A stretch of 64,000 nucleotides of DNA from Acanthacorydalis orientalis (GCA_034766995.1 CM068321.1:13951526-14015525); one strand, 5' to 3'; counted from the first letter of the stretch, positions 13,086 to 26,113 are shown. Made by a program: numbers and translations. The notes: generated by a model from the sequence alone, not told the origin.

Positions 13086-13088
<3 letters not shown>

Positions 13089-13127
<39 letters not shown>
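13089..13127. repeat. (TA)n microsatellite
   Basis: Perfect TA run of 39 bp. Confidence 0.96.
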
Positions 13128-13130
<3 letters not shown>

Positions 13131-13179
13131 TATACATACACAAAGTTACATAATACACACACATCAATGATAATAATAT

Positions 13180-13570
13180 TGCATGCTTGATGCACTCGAA
13201 TATTTGTTTCTATTGCAAAATCCTTGCCGTTTTCCCATATCGTGTTTCGTTCATAGCAAATGACAGAACACCGAATAACCTGATCGTCATAGACGTCAAA
13301 ATCATTTTATCAAATATAACGAACAAAAACATACCACATATTTCACCCTTGTTATTTATATTGATACACGATACTAGACATAAAATCGTTTGACATGCAC
13401 TGTAGAGTGCATTGTACTTTAAACATATATAGGTGATTAGTCATTAGTGTAACTCTATACGTATTCAAAAGGTAACGAGCGTGTATAGAAAAGTGGGTAT
13501 AGGGTGAAATGAACGTCGGTACAATGGATAGGTGTCAGGTAGACATGTCGCAGTTACCATGGTATCTTTA
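13180..13570. other. G+C-richer patch
   Basis: Contains a 68-codon frame (13187-13393) and the start of a 72-codon frame at 13509 that runs into the next TA tract. Neither resembles a known family. ACAATGGATAGGT at 13521-13533 also occurs at 6556-6568. Confidence 0.3.
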
Positions 13571-13634
13571 CTATAGTACGTGTTACAGTCAAACGTGTAA
13601 TAGTTTAAACGATAATGTTGTAATATTTTACACA

Positions 13635-13641
<7 letters not shown>

Positions 13642-13701
<60 letters not shown>
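13642..13701. repeat. (TA)n microsatellite
   Basis: Perfect TA run of 60 bp. Confidence 0.97.
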
Positions 13702-13704
<3 letters not shown>

Positions 13705-13744
13705 CCTTTTTTGCTATAATATTATAGAACACCACCTTACTTAA

Positions 13745-13925
13745 ACTTGCTAATTCAGTGGCACGTTAACCTATGGGCAAAAAAAGCAATTTCCTGGGGT
13801 TCCAAACCGATCTGATTTCAAACCAAATGTCTGAATTCAACACTGTAAGTGGAACCCCCCAATTCAAATTTTCCTGGACCCCATGAAGCTATCACGCGAG
13901 ACTGTGCCACTTTCACTTTACAGTA
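13745..13925. repeat. possible decayed interspersed repeat
   Basis: Unusually G+C-rich for the locality. GGGGTTCC (13796-13803) and GGAACCCC (13851-13858) are inverted copies. AATTTCCTGG and ATTTTCCTGG near 13788 and 13868 are near-direct copies. It has the texture of an old transposable-element fragment, but I cannot name the family. Confidence 0.3.
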
Positions 13926-14074
13926 GATATCATTTTCGTTACTGGCCATAACTAAATTTATATAAATGGAATCAAGCATAAAAAAACACCTCAGTTATCA
14001 TGTATAATAGCAAATCTAATCATAGACTTTCTTACAACTTCCACTCTTAAGTTGATGAAACAAACAAAATGTGC

Positions 14075-14150
14075 ATTAGCAATAATTAAAATGAGAAACA
14101 ATTAATTATTGAATATTTTGATCAGAAAATGTTTGGTATTTCTTGTGGCC
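14075..14150 (+). repeat. dispersed repeat family, copy G
   Basis: Contains AGCAATAATTAAAATGAG, then AATTATTGAATATTTTGATC and AGAAAATG. This matches the proximal half of the family seen at 16.8, 21.7 and 30.6 kb. The distal ATTTGTGAAAG core is not evident. Confidence 0.5.
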
Positions 14151-14397
14151 AGAAAAAAATTAATAAAATGGATTTAGGTACACTACCAGCGACTATATTG
14201 TGATTAAAGATACAACTTTGGTAATTAAAAACAACCTTTTAATATCTTCCATATTACAAAATTGATGTTTGATATCATCAAAAAATATTAAATATGTGAC
14301 ATCATTAAATAATAAAGTTTCATACAAAAATATTGTTCTGATTTCAATAACTCTTGGTAAAAATTAGTAAGACACTTATAATTAATCAATAAATTTG

Positions 14398-14428
14398 CAT
14401 ATACATATATATACATATAAATATATAC
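14398..14428. repeat. short TA/CATA repeat
   Basis: Imperfect TA with CATA and AAAT interruptions. Confidence 0.8.
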
Positions 14429-14513
14429 TGATAAGCTATATAAAGATAATAATTATGTTTGTAATAAGGTGTGATGAAATAAAAATTTTACACTAAAGCA
14501 TTTTAACACTCTC

Positions 14514-14542
14514 CTCTCTCTCTCTCTCTCTATATATATATA
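14514..14542. repeat. (CT)n(TA)n compound microsatellite
   Basis: CT repeat to about 14530, then TA to 14542. CT lies 5' of TA. Confidence 0.95.
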
Positions 14543-15046
14543 ATAAATATATTTCAAAAATAAAGCTATTTCATTGTGATGTAAATTGATTGGAATGCAG
14601 CCGAATGACTTTTTATATTTTCGTCAAGAATGGCATTAAGTTTGTAACAGCACTTACTTTCAGTACTCTTTTTGTGTTTTCTCGGAACACAGTTAAATTA
14701 TTCAAAACGCTGAAAACATGACGCAGGCATAAAATAGAATTATATGGACATATATGAAAAACTTTTAATAAACATACATTATGGAAAATAAATTCGATAG
14801 TAAAAACTAAATGTGTCAAAGTAATACAAGTTTACAACTTGCTTTTATATTTTCAAAGTGTTTATATTAACGTGATAATATGATACGAAAGCACTACGAG
14901 CGTAAAGCATTATTAAAGATAGTTATTTTTAAATAAGTTATGAGCAGTTTCGTCACATTAAATTAAAAATATACGCTTACATTTTGATACACATGAAGAG
15001 GCATGTGTACAAGTTACAATTCACTTGCATGTTCATACACACACAA

Positions 15047-15159
<113 letters not shown>

Positions 15160-15624
15160 TTTAAACAATAATATTTTCTTGACGATTGCTATAACTAATC
15201 TTAAAATTATTAAACATTGAACATTGAATGTTACATTGAATCTTTCATTATATACGAGCTTGAGATAAGAAAGATCGATAATGAGTATATACATATATAT
15301 ATATGATAAACGTATGTTGTTTAAAAATAGCTTTTGCAGCACTTTTATGATAAACGAATTAAACTTTAATAATCAAACTTTGTGCACACATTGTATAAAA
15401 TACAAATTGTTATACTTAACAACGTATTAACTTACAATTATAACGTATATTAAATGGTTACCACATAACTTGAAGAGTAATTTCTAGTTGGTTATATCTC
15501 CTATCATAAAACAGCATACTCTTTTGTAAAATGTTATTCATAGATGAACAAGCAGTACATCGTTAACTTCTGTGTTTCGTTTCAAGTGTCTGGTTTGTTT
15601 TGTTTCGACTACCATGCTTTTACG

Positions 15625-15635
15625 GCCATTATGGC
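15625..15635. other. GCCATTATGGC palindrome
   Basis: An 11-bp palindrome made of two opposed ATGGC (YY1-core-like) words in a slightly G+C-richer patch. Confidence 0.4.
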
Positions 15636-15714
15636 TATTACTGGTGCTAACAAATGAACTATTTAATTAAAAAGTAATTGAAAATTACTACACATAGATA
15701 CATACACATAGATT

Positions 15715-15754
15715 CATATATATATATATATAATATATGTATGTATGTATGTAT
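15715..15754. repeat. (TA)n(TATG)n microsatellite
   Basis: TA run followed by about four GTAT units. Confidence 0.93.
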
Positions 15755-16180
15755 TTTAAGGAAGTTAGCAATAATAAAAGTGTTTAATTAAAACGATGAA
15801 ATATTCAGATACTACAAACAATGAATGCAGTTTATAGCACTTTTAATGAATAAATATGTATAAAAAAAATTAGAGATATTTTCCAAAGTTTATATTGCAC
15901 TTTTACAACTACCAGAACTCGAGAATTCACAAAACTATTAAAGAAATCTCATTTCATAAGTCTAATATACATCGCTATTAAATATATAAATATGCAAGGA
16001 AGAAAATAGTTGTAAATTATTAAATCAAATTTTGATAATTGGTGTAGTTCTTTAAGCTAAGAGTAAAAAAAGGAAAACGAGAAATGAAGTTGATGGACCT
16101 TAAGTTTTTTATTTATGTAACCACATATTTATATCGTTTAAGTATAAAATATTTATTTGATTAAACAAAAGTCATACAGA

Positions 16181-16193
16181 CTCTCTCTCTCTC

Positions 16194-16227
<34 letters not shown>
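16181..16227. repeat. (CT)7(AT)7(AG)9 palindromic microsatellite
   Basis: CT repeat 16181-16194, AT repeat 16195-16208, AG repeat 16209-16227. Bases 16181-16222 form a perfect 42-bp palindrome that could extrude as a hairpin. Confidence 0.97.
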
Positions 16228-16594
16228 ACATATAGAACCATGCAGTACACTGAATATCTAAGTTCGAATGCGTATATTATTATGAATAATTAAATTGTAT
16301 TCGTTTCTAAATTATTTGTGAAAATATACTCAGTTGAAATATATTAAATAGTAATAGCTGAATAATTACTCTTTAGAATAGATTTATTAGTTTGTTTTAT
16401 TGAAGTTCTTTTACAATCAAAATAACATATCTTTAATCGGGACTTCATCTGAGATATATATTGATCTATTGGATGAATTACTACGGAAGATTATACTTCT
16501 CAACTTTTAACACAAATATTATTTTATAAGTGATGTATTCAAACAACAATTTTATTTTTTATTGACTTATATTATTTTCACATTTTTATTCAAT

Positions 16595-16690
16595 TTTTTA
16601 CTTTTTTTTCAATAAACCATAAATTTTTTTCTTACCAAAAATGTTCAATAACTGATTATTTATCTCTCTGATTAATGATTATTCTTATTT
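16595..16690 (-). repeat. dispersed repeat family, copy B left arm
   Basis: The reverse complement reads CAGTTATTGAACATTTTTGG followed by AATTTATGGTTTATTGA, matching the proximal half of the right arm at 16785. The two arms are head-to-head with a spacer of about 95 bp. Confidence 0.5.
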
Positions 16691-16784
16691 CTGTAGCAAA
16701 ATCATTATTCTCAAACTGTTAAGATAAAGCCTTCAATACTTTACTTTTGATAATATCAGAATTTTTATCAAACACCACACAAAC

Positions 16785-16975
16785 AATAATCAAGAATCAT
16801 TTATCGAATATTTTATCTAGAATTAGTTTTGTATAGTTTATGAGGAAGGGAAAATTCATTTGTGAATGCGAATTTATCTATAATATCAACAACTATAATT
16901 TTGAATGGATATATTGTTAATTAAAAATACCATTGACATTATTGATCAATAATATAAGAACAAAATTAGTAATGT
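16785..16975 (+). repeat. dispersed repeat family, copy B right arm
   Basis: Contains ACAATAATCAAGAATCATTT, GAATATTTTATC, GTTTATGAGGAA and a core like ATTCATTTGTGAATGCGAAT at 16854-16873. Then come ACAACTATAA and AATTAAAAAT, collinear with copy A at 8505-8618. Confidence 0.6.
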
Positions 16976-17162
16976 TAATACAATGAAATATTTAAATATT
17001 TTACAAATAAATAGTCTTTTTTTAAGTATACGTCATTAAAATAACTCACAATTATAATGTTTGGAGACATAAGTTCATTTTGCACACGGTAATTAGTATT
17101 AATATATGTATTATAACATTAATTAAATATATTGATCATTTTTCTCTACAAATAATGTTGAT

Positions 17163-17168
<6 letters not shown>

Positions 17169-17234
<66 letters not shown>

Positions 17235-17242
17235 TATACACA
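17169..17242. repeat. (TA)n(CA)n compound microsatellite
   Basis: TA run of about 56 bp, then a CA repeat and ATACACA. Confidence 0.97.
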
Positions 17243-17378
17243 AGGACATCTTTTATGATTTTTTATAGCAACTGCAGTGTAAATGTTTGTTCAATTAATA
17301 AAAACGTATAAACACTGTTCATTTCTATTAATAAAAAAATAAAGATAACATGATTATAAAAATATTTCTATTTTCTAA

Positions 17379-17391
17379 CATATATACATAC

Positions 17392-17446
<55 letters not shown>
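17379..17446. repeat. (CATA)n(TA)n compound microsatellite
   Basis: Several CATA units to about 17404, then a TA run to 17446. Confidence 0.97.
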
Positions 17447-17448
<2 letters not shown>

Positions 17449-17539
17449 CACGTTATGTTTTATGTGTATGTAAATTATTTTTTATAACACTGAAAACTTT
17501 CTTTTGAACAAGTGTTACATTAAAACGATAAATTTACTA

Positions 17540-17860
17540 AAAATAAATATACAGCGTTCTAAAAGCGAACAGTCTAGTTTAATTAATTTACAAATCACTT
17601 CAAAAGATTACAACTATCGAAGAGTAATATCAACATGAAGTGAAGAGGTTTGCATCGACTTTGCACAGCAACAAGTCTTTCAACTCAAACACTCTTATCA
17701 TGTACGAGGCGCGATTCTCATACTGCGCAAACCGCAAGTAAGCGTACAAGCAAATGGCAAGCGGAAGTGATGGTGTCGAGAAAAGTTCAGAAAAGTAAGA
17801 AAATAAAAGTCCATCGTGTATACTTTACACGATGAAGCGGTTAAGACTCGAGTACAAAGT
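17540..17860 (+). other. G+C-richer patch with 61-codon open frame
   Basis: The frame at 17650-17835 is Ser/Thr/Arg/Lys-rich and matches no family I recognise. Its end overlaps a perfect 9-bp stem, CATCGTGTA and TACACGATG with loop TACTT (17812-17834). More likely a non-coding patch than a gene. Confidence 0.25.
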
Positions 17861-18012
17861 TTGCGACTTATGTATTTTTAGTAAGACAGTAATTATATTA
17901 AAATATTACATAGAGTATGAAAGCGTATACTGCTGTATCAATATTGACAATGTGTGGACAAATAATTACATGTAAAGTAATTAAAACAGATAATTATTAA
18001 CTTTAATAAGTT

Positions 18013-18013
18013 C

Positions 18014-18074
<61 letters not shown>
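18013..18074. repeat. (CATA)n(TA)n microsatellite
   Basis: Three CATA units, then a TA run of about 48 bp. Confidence 0.96.
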
Positions 18075-18078
<4 letters not shown>

Positions 18079-18271
18079 TCAGTAAATTAATTTCCTTTTT
18101 AATAAGTATTCAAAAGTAAAAAGTTAATTATATTTAAAAAGATAATTTCTCTTTTTATAACAACTGAATAAATTATCAAATTAAATAATGATATTTTATA
18201 AGAGAAAAAAATTATTCTTTATAAAAATAAATTTGCTATAGTGGGTGTTTTCGAAAATTACTTTCTTTCAA

Positions 18272-18272
<1 letters not shown>

Positions 18273-18331
<59 letters not shown>
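18273..18331. repeat. (TA)n microsatellite
   Basis: Perfect TA run of 59 bp. Confidence 0.97.
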
Positions 18332-18332
<1 letters not shown>

Positions 18333-18812
18333 CCTTTGATTTAGCATTAATTTTCTCTGAAGGTATCAATCTGACTGTAATTTTGTGATTTTCCTAACCG
18401 AATCAAAATCTATGTTCGGTTATAAAGATATTTTTTCTTAACAATTAATATTTTTCACTTAATAACTACACCAAATAACAAGCATAAAAACAATTATATC
18501 AAAAGGCATTAATAAAATTTCACCATATTTCATGCCGATGTACTCTTCAATACTAATCGTGTCAGAGATCTGATGGATATATCAAGTTTTATTTCCATGA
18601 GTCCAAAATATAAAAATTACAAAGTACAAAAATTCTATTTCGGAAATTTCAGAACTGAAGCTCATCTAGTTTTTAAATATTTTTTAAGAGATAAAACGAT
18701 ATTTCATTTATTTTGATTTCAAAGCATTTGTAATTCTTAAAATATAAACTATTTTTAGAGAAATTATGAAAATGTAGAAGATAAATTTACAGTTTAATTA
18801 GACAATAAGCAG

Positions 18813-18813
<1 letters not shown>

Positions 18814-18852
<39 letters not shown>
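18814..18852. repeat. (TA)n microsatellite
   Basis: Perfect TA run of 39 bp. Confidence 0.96.
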
Positions 18853-18855
<3 letters not shown>

Positions 18856-21510
18856 AACGCGAGTAAATTGTTTTGGTTCAAAATGTAAGTTTGTATTTGA
18901 TAAACATCAGTAAATCGTGAATTTCTTTTACAGAAAGTAAAACAGTTTGTTGTCTTTATAGTTCAGTATAATGAGGTATGGAAAAATGACAATCAGATTT
19001 ATTTACATTCAAACATAAATTTGATCAAAATTTTTACTAAATCTGATACGAAAAAGTTATAGTAATAATTATTAGTCCATTAATCACTATTTTCCTTTTT
19101 ATTTTCGAACTTTGTTAAATACAGAAGCAAAAAGCTGGAAGTTGATAAAAATCTTTGCAAATGTCATCAGTCATTGTGTTTCTGTACGAAGTAATTTGTT
19201 TAGTATAAATTGTATGTTCTACATTAATAACACTTTTGTTCTTTTACAATTAAACATACAAATTGTTTGTATTTTTTTAAGTTAAAGCGAATTAGCTTTA
19301 TTATTTTTTTGATGCAAAAATTCAGGTCAGCTGAAGAAATTTAGTAATTATTTTATATATCATTATCATATCAATAAGATACACACTATAATTATATTAT
19401 TAATATTTTAATATATGTCGACTTACTCGCATTAGTTTTGTTCGAAACCGAATTAGAGGATCAATTCTTTTACATCACATAGAAGTATTAACTTTTTTGT
19501 TATAATTATACTTATTTATGGACTGTCTTTTGATGGTATTGTTGTTTATTGTCTTATAACTATTTTCGATGAATTAAATGCACTAAATGTATATTTATAT
19601 TCATAAATAAAACTTTTGAAAACTTCTGTTCAGTCTGAGTCCACTCCTAGGACTACGAATGAAATAGTTTGGACATGTTTCTTTTTATATCAACAGAAGA
19701 CAAAATATAAATCACGCTACATTTGAAGAAATCAATGTATTGGTATTTCAATATATTGTTATTATTTTTTTAATTTTCTTTTACTAATTAATGTTAATCG
19801 AAAGAAATTAAAATTAATCTTTTTAGTTATGAAACAAAATAAAAATGATTACTTATAAATATTAAAGAAATTCTTAAGTCAATTATTTTATTTTTAAAAT
19901 GACTGGTGACATTCTTCTTGACGATAACACTTCTAGTTTTTATTAATTATATATATTAAAAAAAGTTTGAAAGGCTTGCAACATATTTTCAGATTGATTA
20001 AAATCAAAATGCAGGATATCTTCATTTTAAAAATTACAAAAATCAGTATAAAACACTGTTATATACACATATAGTATAAAAAAGCACTGTTTTAAATAAA
20101 ATTGTCATATTTGTTAATAATGAAAACATCTAAAAAATACATTAAATAAAATCCAAACATTGGATTGATATTTTGGCATATTAATAAAACGTATACCTAA
20201 TAAGTAACAAATACTGTTGTTAATTTATAATAGCGATAATATAAGAGGATTAAGGAAAAGATGGCTATTAATGGAGTAGGTATTAAAAATGTATAGAACG
20301 GAAAAACAGTTTAATAGCAATGGTTCCAAAAGAGAAGTTTTATGTATTCATAAATACATGTTATGTGAAAATATTAAGTATTATAAGTAATTATCTTAAG
20401 GGTGTTGAATATATAAGGGGAAGTTAATATACTTTACAGTGAATTACTTTAATAATTGTATGGTTTAAGTTTGTCGTAATGGCCATTTGTAAAAGTAATG
20501 AAGTTGAATTTTTAAAACGGCATTATCTTGTCTTAACGTATCATTATAAAAAATGTGAACGCCAAATGGCCTATTTTACATGTGTTCTACTTGAAAAGAC
20601 AAAAAGAATTAGAAGGAAATTTATTTAGGAGAACAACTTAGTAGATTTTAAGTGACGTGAATGATCTGTCTTGTCATTTTGATTTTTAACGATAATACAT
20701 GACTTTACAATTAAAATTATACTTTAGATTTTCCATAAAATACCTGCTATTACAAAGCAACATTATCTATATAAAATAAAGGCAGTATAGACCATTAAAC
20801 ATTAAAAAAATAAAGATAGAATTTTAAAATGGAATCAGTTTTTATATAATAAATAGAAGATTTGATCAAAGAAAGATTTGTGGTATTTTTAAAAGTATGC
20901 CTAAAAATTTCCATTGTTTAGACAATATATATCTCGTGTCCTTTATCAAACTTTTAAAAATTATATTTTCAATTCAATTTTAAAAATTTAAATTCATTGT
21001 AGGAGTGTAGCAGCACAATCAAAATGTTTTTCGAGAGTATAATTAATAGGAATATTAGTGATAATTATTTTTTTTATTTAATATTTTTGATCAACTATAT
21101 TTTCAACATAGTTCCCTTTTAACTAATTCGCTAGGATTTTGATGAAGTTTACTCTAATAATTCGATATTGATTATTATACTTACAATAAATTATTTTATA
21201 TACCATGTTTTTAATAATAAATATTTTAAAGTAAACAAAATTTTCTCCTATTAGATTTTTTTATTTACAACGAATGTATATCACGACTACAGTTTTTGGT
21301 ATTTTTAGAAATCAATAAAAAATATTAAATTCGAAATTAATAACAATTCGATATTAAAAAAAACATTATTAGTAATTAATTTACATAATTATTTTTTTGT
21401 AAAACTATTTATGAAAATATTTAATGCATATGCATTTATATTTTCTGATTACAATATTTTCTTATGAATTTTATGAAAGATTTTAATTGTAAAGATATTA
21501 TTTCATATAT
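18853..21510. other. longest microsatellite-poor A+T-rich spacer
   Basis: Part of about 3 kb with no sizeable TA run and no recognisable gene. GTCCACTCCTAGG at 19639-19651 recurs inverted at 54176-54188. AAAGATGGCTATTAATGG and GTAATGGCCATTTG lie near 20258 and 20480. Confidence 0.55.
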
Positions 21511-21514
21511 CAGA

Positions 21515-21685
21515 GAAAAAATTTTTGGCTGTGTGGATAAATACACTTTCACAAATGAATTACTACTCATAAACCATAAAAAAATTAAACAAAAGTATTT
21601 AATAATTGATTATTGTTAATTTTGATTTATGTACATTTCTATGCTATATTTATGGGTCTTCAAGTATTGAAGATCTCTAGAAATG
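21515..21685 (-). repeat. dispersed repeat family, copy D
   Basis: CACTTTCACAAATGAATT at 21544-21561 is the reverse complement of the family core. It is followed by ATAAACCATAAAAAAATT and TAATAATTGATTATTG. Lies head-to-head with copy C. Confidence 0.65.
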
Positions 21686-21689
21686 CATA

Positions 21690-21843
21690 CAATCCACAAT
21701 CAAAATGAACAATAATTAATTGTTGAATGTTTTAATTGGAATTTTTTGTGGTTTTTAAAAGAGATTCATTTATGAATATGATTTTCATTCATAATAATTT
21801 AAGAAATTCTGTATCTAATAGGGATGACTATTGAATTTAATGC

Positions 21844-21845
<2 letters not shown>
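21690..21845 (+). repeat. dispersed repeat family, copy C
   Basis: Contains AACAATAATTAATTGTTGAA, TTTTTTGTGGTTTTTAAAAG and GATTCATTTATGAATATGAT. The distal end TTTAATGCATTATA merges directly into the (TA)n run at 21846. Confidence 0.55.

Positions 21846-21883
<38 letters not shown>
21846..21883. repeat. (TA)n microsatellite
   Basis: Perfect TA run of 38 bp at the distal end of dispersed repeat copy C. Confidence 0.96.
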
Positions 21884-21889
<6 letters not shown>

Positions 21890-23899
21890 ATTGTTATATT
21901 TATCGTTTTGGAAGTTCAAAATTGACAGATTTCTTTATTTTAATTCTATTTATCAAAATTCTTACTACAATCCCTTATGAGCTAAAAGTGTTTATAAAAT
22001 AAAAGAAGTTAATCGAAACACTAATTACATTTCTCAGTAGAAACTAAAAACAAATTTAATACAATTTATATTAAATGCAACAAAAAAAAATAACGTTGAA
22101 TATACGTGATATTACAATCAACTTTTTTCATTAGATAATATATTATAAAAAAAAATGTTTTATTTGAAACATAAAAGAAAATGTCTGAATATCAAATACG
22201 AGCGATAAAGATCACGTTTTGAATAACTTCTATATGGATTTTTTTTATTATATAAAGATATGTACGAACGTAAGAAATATAAAATATTCCACGTATATGC
22301 AAAGATCATTTTTTGAATTAAATTATTTCAACACAATATTTGATCCATAGTTTAAAGATATAAAAAAAATCAAATGTTTCGTCATTCAAATTTTTTTTTA
22401 TTTTTACCATATCGTAAAATATAAGATTCGTTGCTGTAAGTCAATTTACTATATACTTTTATTACTGTACGCACACGTAGACTATACGTTATTACTTAGA
22501 TATCTACACATACACACACATATATATATACATATATGCATATGAAATTTTACTAGTTATGTAAATAAAACACATACATTAATGTATTTGTTATTATTTT
22601 ATTTAAATGGTGTTTAAAAATATTTTGTTTTTAAATTTGTTAACTTGTATGTATGTTAAGAGAAGTTTTAATTTTTGAATCAAAATATTTATGATAATCA
22701 TTTTATAGATTTTCAATTCCCAGCTCGAAAATTTAAACTTTAAAACATAAAAACACAAAAAAGATTAATACTGGCAAAAGGTTTAATACATAAAAAAATA
22801 ATTTATTTTTTTTAAACATGTATGTTTTTACAGGTATAGTTATTCTCTTAGAATCCTTGATGTCAGTGCTAAATACTTATTTTATAACAACCATTTAAAC
22901 ATGTGCCATTTTTAGTTAAATTGTTTGAATTCTAGTAATTCAAATAATTTACTGAATTAGAAATTTCAGTTTAACTCATCTACTTGATCATTGGATTAGA
23001 GTTTAAACCAAATACCTGCAAAAATGTATGTTAAAATCAATCGTAGAGAAGAAGAACAAGACCGTAGAATTTAAGAGTAGCCTTAACTTTATTTTTAGTG
23101 CAATTCCAGTTCATTACAATTTTTTTTGTGACATTTGATAAGCGTTTAAATAACTTTACTAAAGAAGAAAATATAAAAATAAGAGATGAATAGATAATCT
23201 CTGTACATTTGATGTAGTCATACTCTTTTTAAATACTTCAGAAAATATTATTCAAGAATTAGAGAAAGTAGGTTAGAAACTAGATTTAAACATGAATCAT
23301 AAAACAAATAATCATTATTAATACTGACTGAAGAACTTTAATAAAAGTACAAACTAATTTATAAAGTATATTTATTCAAAAATTATTTTATTAACAATTA
23401 ATAATCATTACCAGGAGAATTAAAGTGCGAGGGACCTCATGTTAACGATACATTTTAATCATAGATCCCTTTTGTGAGTATCCTTTCAGTTAATAAAAAT
23501 CTACAATCAATTTATAATTGTTGTCATTATTTACAAAAACAAAACATGAATTTTAAATACAAAAATAGTTCAGCTATTTCAAGCAATAAAGAGAAGCATA
23601 TAAATAAGTATCTTATTAATAAGATAAATGAGAAAAACAAACGGAAATAACAGAAAATAAAAAGATCAATAAGTCTGAAATTGAAAGAAATTATGATAAG
23701 ATATAAACTACAAGCGTGACACAATTTTGAATAGAGATCAAGAATTATACATACGCACAAAACAAAATCAATTAATAAATAGGATCGTAAAATCTGAAAA
23801 TATTTTGTAAATGTATACAAACGAAAAACAGTGGATTGTTGAAACTGTAAAAAAAATATAAATGAATGATAATACAAAAAGAATGGATTATCAAAGGAT

Positions 23900-23900
<1 letters not shown>
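21884..23900. other. A+T-rich spacer
   Basis: No gene recognised. A short CA/TA/CATA repeat lies at 22506-22543. The minus-strand frame at 23527-23877 (116 codons) is Phe/Leu/Ile-rich from local A+T bias and is not credible as a gene. Confidence 0.55.

Positions 23901-23902
<2 letters not shown>

Positions 23903-23962
<60 letters not shown>
23903..23962. repeat. (TA)n microsatellite
   Basis: Perfect TA run of 60 bp. Confidence 0.97.
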
Positions 23963-23965
<3 letters not shown>

Positions 23966-25105
23966 GACATGTATACAAAAAGAGAAAAAAATTAATTGAC
24001 TACATAAACGAGAATTTTCAACAATTGCGTATTTATATTATTTTAAAATTAAATTATATTTGGTTAAAAATATTTAAAATATATTTTTCTATATGAATGA
24101 AAATATTTATAAATTGTTTTATAAAAAAACGGATTTTATCAATATCTAAATTATGATGATATAAATTAATTGAATTTTTTGTTACAGATCGAAACTTCGT
24201 GACGTTAAAAAGGTATGTAATTATATAATTATAAGCGGTTATTATGTAATTGCTAGTAGAAATTAACTTATTAAATTAACTTAATTTTAGACATCTTATT
24301 TAATAATTTATTTGCGATATTACGTCACCTTTATATAAAATATTCTTTCAATTTAATATTTTACTACTATTTACATTTGAACTAATTTATTCATTAAGCG
24401 AATTTTCATTAATTTAATATTAATCAAAAAGTACATAAAACGTATCATGTAATGATGTACGAATTTTGAATTATTTTCTGTTAAGTTAATAATAAAAATA
24501 CTATTATTTTACCAAGAACTCTACCTATAAATTTTTTATTTGGCATTCTCATCTGGTAAGAAAAAAAATGTTATACCATTTATGATACCTTAAACGGAAA
24601 CCACGTCATAAAAACATCATTTTCTTTGAAAACATTTTTCTTATGTCGTGTTTTCAAAATAAGAGGAAAATAATTTCTCAGGATACCTTGCTTTTAAATA
24701 AATAATACGACTATACATAACAAAAAAATATATAATATTAAATATGTGATTTAATAAAACATAATTAATCTTATTTTTTTATGATAAACTTTTACCAAAA
24801 CAATATAGAAATAAAGATTTTTATTTCAATTTTCATATAAAATTTGTATGTTAATTATTGATATCCTAATGCATTATAGCAAATATTTATATATTTAATA
24901 TACTAAAATCTCTAAAATGTAAATATATTATTGTATTTTCACGGTTAAAAATACTGAAGATTTATTATTAATCTTTTTTACATTGTGAAATGACTCGATA
25001 TTTAAACAAATTCATTTCACCAAGAATTATTAATTACATCCACGATTTTAAATGATTTTAATGAAAATAAATATATGAAATGTTAAACGATGAAGAATGT
25101 TAAAC
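23963..25105. other. A+T-rich spacer
   Basis: No gene, TE or RNA signature seen. Confidence 0.55.
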
Positions 25106-25109
25106 GATA

Positions 25110-25215
25110 ATATGCATATATACATATATATATATATATATACATACACATATATACATATACATATATATATATATATATATATACATACACATATACA
25201 TACATATATATATAT

Positions 25216-25268
<53 letters not shown>
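25110..25268. repeat. compound TA/CATA/CACATA array
   Basis: About 160 bp of TA with CATACACATATACATA variants, ending in a pure TA run of about 40 bp. Confidence 0.97.
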
Positions 25269-25271
<3 letters not shown>

Positions 25272-25646
25272 ATAGAATAAAATCTACTATTTGTTTTCAA
25301 ATATTAAAAATTGAAAAAAAGATTTTAAAACGTAATAAATGTTAATCTTTTTAACAAGTCAATTAACTACAATATTTCCTTTGATAAACAAATGTTTAAT
25401 AATTGTGGCATTTTTTAGTCTTGTATCGTAGAATGTAAATAACTCTTATTTTTTTTAAAAAATAATTCATATGTTAATTTTTGATACCATTACCGTAGAA
25501 TGCGATGAGTACACGAGAAAAATTCTATTAAACATTTAAACCAGCACTGGATATAGTTTTATATCAAAAATGGAACAAATATCATTTTTAAACGATTTGA
25601 GATTAAAGTAAATCTATTATTATCAGTTTTTACACAAAAAGTAATC

Positions 25647-25649
<3 letters not shown>

Positions 25650-25706
<57 letters not shown>
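25650..25706. repeat. (TA)n microsatellite
   Basis: Perfect TA run of 57 bp. Confidence 0.97.
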
Positions 25707-25709
<3 letters not shown>

Positions 25710-25767
25710 GTATATGGATATGTGTGTAATGCTCTTGTGCTAACATTTATAAATCTACTTAATTTAA

Positions 25768-25769
<2 letters not shown>

Positions 25770-25814
<45 letters not shown>
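25770..25814. repeat. (TA)n microsatellite
   Basis: Perfect TA run of 45 bp, 63 bp after the preceding one. Confidence 0.96.
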
Positions 25815-25819
<5 letters not shown>

Positions 25820-26035
25820 ATTTTCATATTGATATGAAGAGATTGATGTTATATAACAGAAACTAATAATAGATAATAAGCGAAATGAAATGAATTAAAT
25901 ACAAAACTGGTACAAACAGGTTATTTAATTTTAATTTTAGGTTTAAAGTTATTACTAAAACGTATATAACCACAAAATATAACAGTCATCGCTAAACATG
26001 GAGCTTATTACCGATTTTATTATAATTTTTTCTAC

Positions 26036-26046
26036 TGTACATACAT

Positions 26047-26093
<47 letters not shown>

Positions 26094-26113
26094 TATGTAT
26101 GTGTGTGTGTGTT
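26036..26113. repeat. CATA(TA)n(TG)n compound microsatellite
   Basis: CATACATACA, TA run 26051-26087, CATATATATGTA and a TG repeat. Confidence 0.96.

Noticed and set aside
23527..23877. 116-codon minus-strand frame resembling a membrane protein
   Set aside because: The Phe/Leu/Ile/Tyr richness follows from T-rich codons, and there is no composition change at its ends.
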